Of a stretch of DNA of 64,000 bases, positions 63,863-64,000 are shown in pieces. The DNA is taken from positions 172,903 through 236,902 of the forward strand of contig NZ_FNNJ01000006.1 in assembly GCF_900106565.1 (NCBI RefSeq), read 5' to 3'. The stretch is from Lutibacter oricola. GTDB lineage: Bacteria > Bacteroidota > Bacteroidia > Flavobacteriales > Flavobacteriaceae. Under the pieces are notes generated by a model. That model did no database searches. It had not been told where the DNA came from and saw only the letters and a program-made list of their open reading frames with translations. Positions within the stretch are counted from its first letter, which is position 1. The number at the start of each line of letters is the position of its first letter. A program made the position numbers and the translations under genes.

Positions 63863-64000
63863 TTATGATTTAATGGTTAAGATTACTTTTTCTTTTCGCT
63901 CAAATGCTTGGTAGCATAGCGATACAATTTTTTGAAATAATAGTTTTGAAGTAGTTCCTTTTCCAATACCAGATAAATAGGTAACCGGAGCAATACAACC
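63863..64000 (-). CDS. 3' end of a minus-strand gene, cut by window edge
   Basis: 45 codons up to TAA at 63865-63863 (GCIAPVTYLSGIGKGTTSKL near the edge, ending KEKVILTIKS). Open through base 64000. Too little is visible to assign a family. Confidence 0.6.
   Translation of the reverse strand, partial: GCIAPVTYLSGIGKGTTSKLLFQKIVSLCYQAFERKEKVILTIKS

Overview
The window comes from a low-GC member of the Bacteroidota, almost certainly a Flavobacteriaceae-type marine bacterium. Evidence: AT-rich sequence, few Shine-Dalgarno sites, promoter -7 elements of the TAnnTTTG type, Bacteroidota-specific families (DUF4835, DUF6913, an Rpb6-like omega subunit, a 7TM-HD phosphodiesterase) and an integrase/RteC pair of the kind found on Bacteroides conjugative transposons.

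Positions 1-27300 are ordinary chromosome. In order: a split periplasmic 5'-nucleotidase (minus strand); a DUF6913-dapA pair; ferritin; a bamD-rpoZ-coaBC-DUF4835-recN cluster; fabI; an etfB-etfA-acyl-CoA dehydrogenase set; a glycosyltransferase; clpC (minus); gyrA plus a TPR protein; an NlpC/P60 hydrolase and a thiolase (minus); an FAD oxidoreductase; a 7TM-HD protein; and a tRNA-Ser/Pro/Arg cluster.

From just after tRNA-Arg to the right edge the window looks like an integrated mobile element (ICE-like). Its left module holds a tyrosine integrase, an RteC-family regulator, a 464-bp spacer packed with TTTTAGTATT boxes in both orientations, an excisionase-like HTH protein, and a DnaD/DnaT-like plus DnaC-like replication pair. 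A TPR histidine kinase, a LytTR response regulator and a lipoprotein follow. Next is a repeat-rich stretch (broken ATPase fragment, 283-bp tandem duplication) ending with a candidate structured small RNA on the minus strand. No relaxase or tra gene is visible, and the right boundary is outside the window.

Positions 37941-58166 are a defence island. It contains a type I restriction system (hsdM-hsdS-hsdR) with a YgjP-like metallopeptidase and a KTSC-domain protein; decayed fragments, one with an HEPN-like motif; a five-gene block of two DUF262 proteins, two uracil-DNA-glycosylase-fold proteins and a GIY-YIG nuclease; a PD-(D/E)XK pseudogene broken by two in-frame stops; a 750-aa protein with a PD-(D/E)XK-like domain followed by a clear prokaryotic viperin; and another PD-(D/E)XK-like protein. 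The five-gene DUF262/UDG/GIY-YIG block is my best candidate for an undescribed system, plausibly one that senses modified phage DNA.

The last 6 kb return to mobile-element genes: an excisionase-like HTH, a conserved hypothetical, a SLOG protein, two membrane proteins sharing a near-identical N-terminus, a YiiX-like hydrolase, and small minus-strand membrane proteins at the edge.
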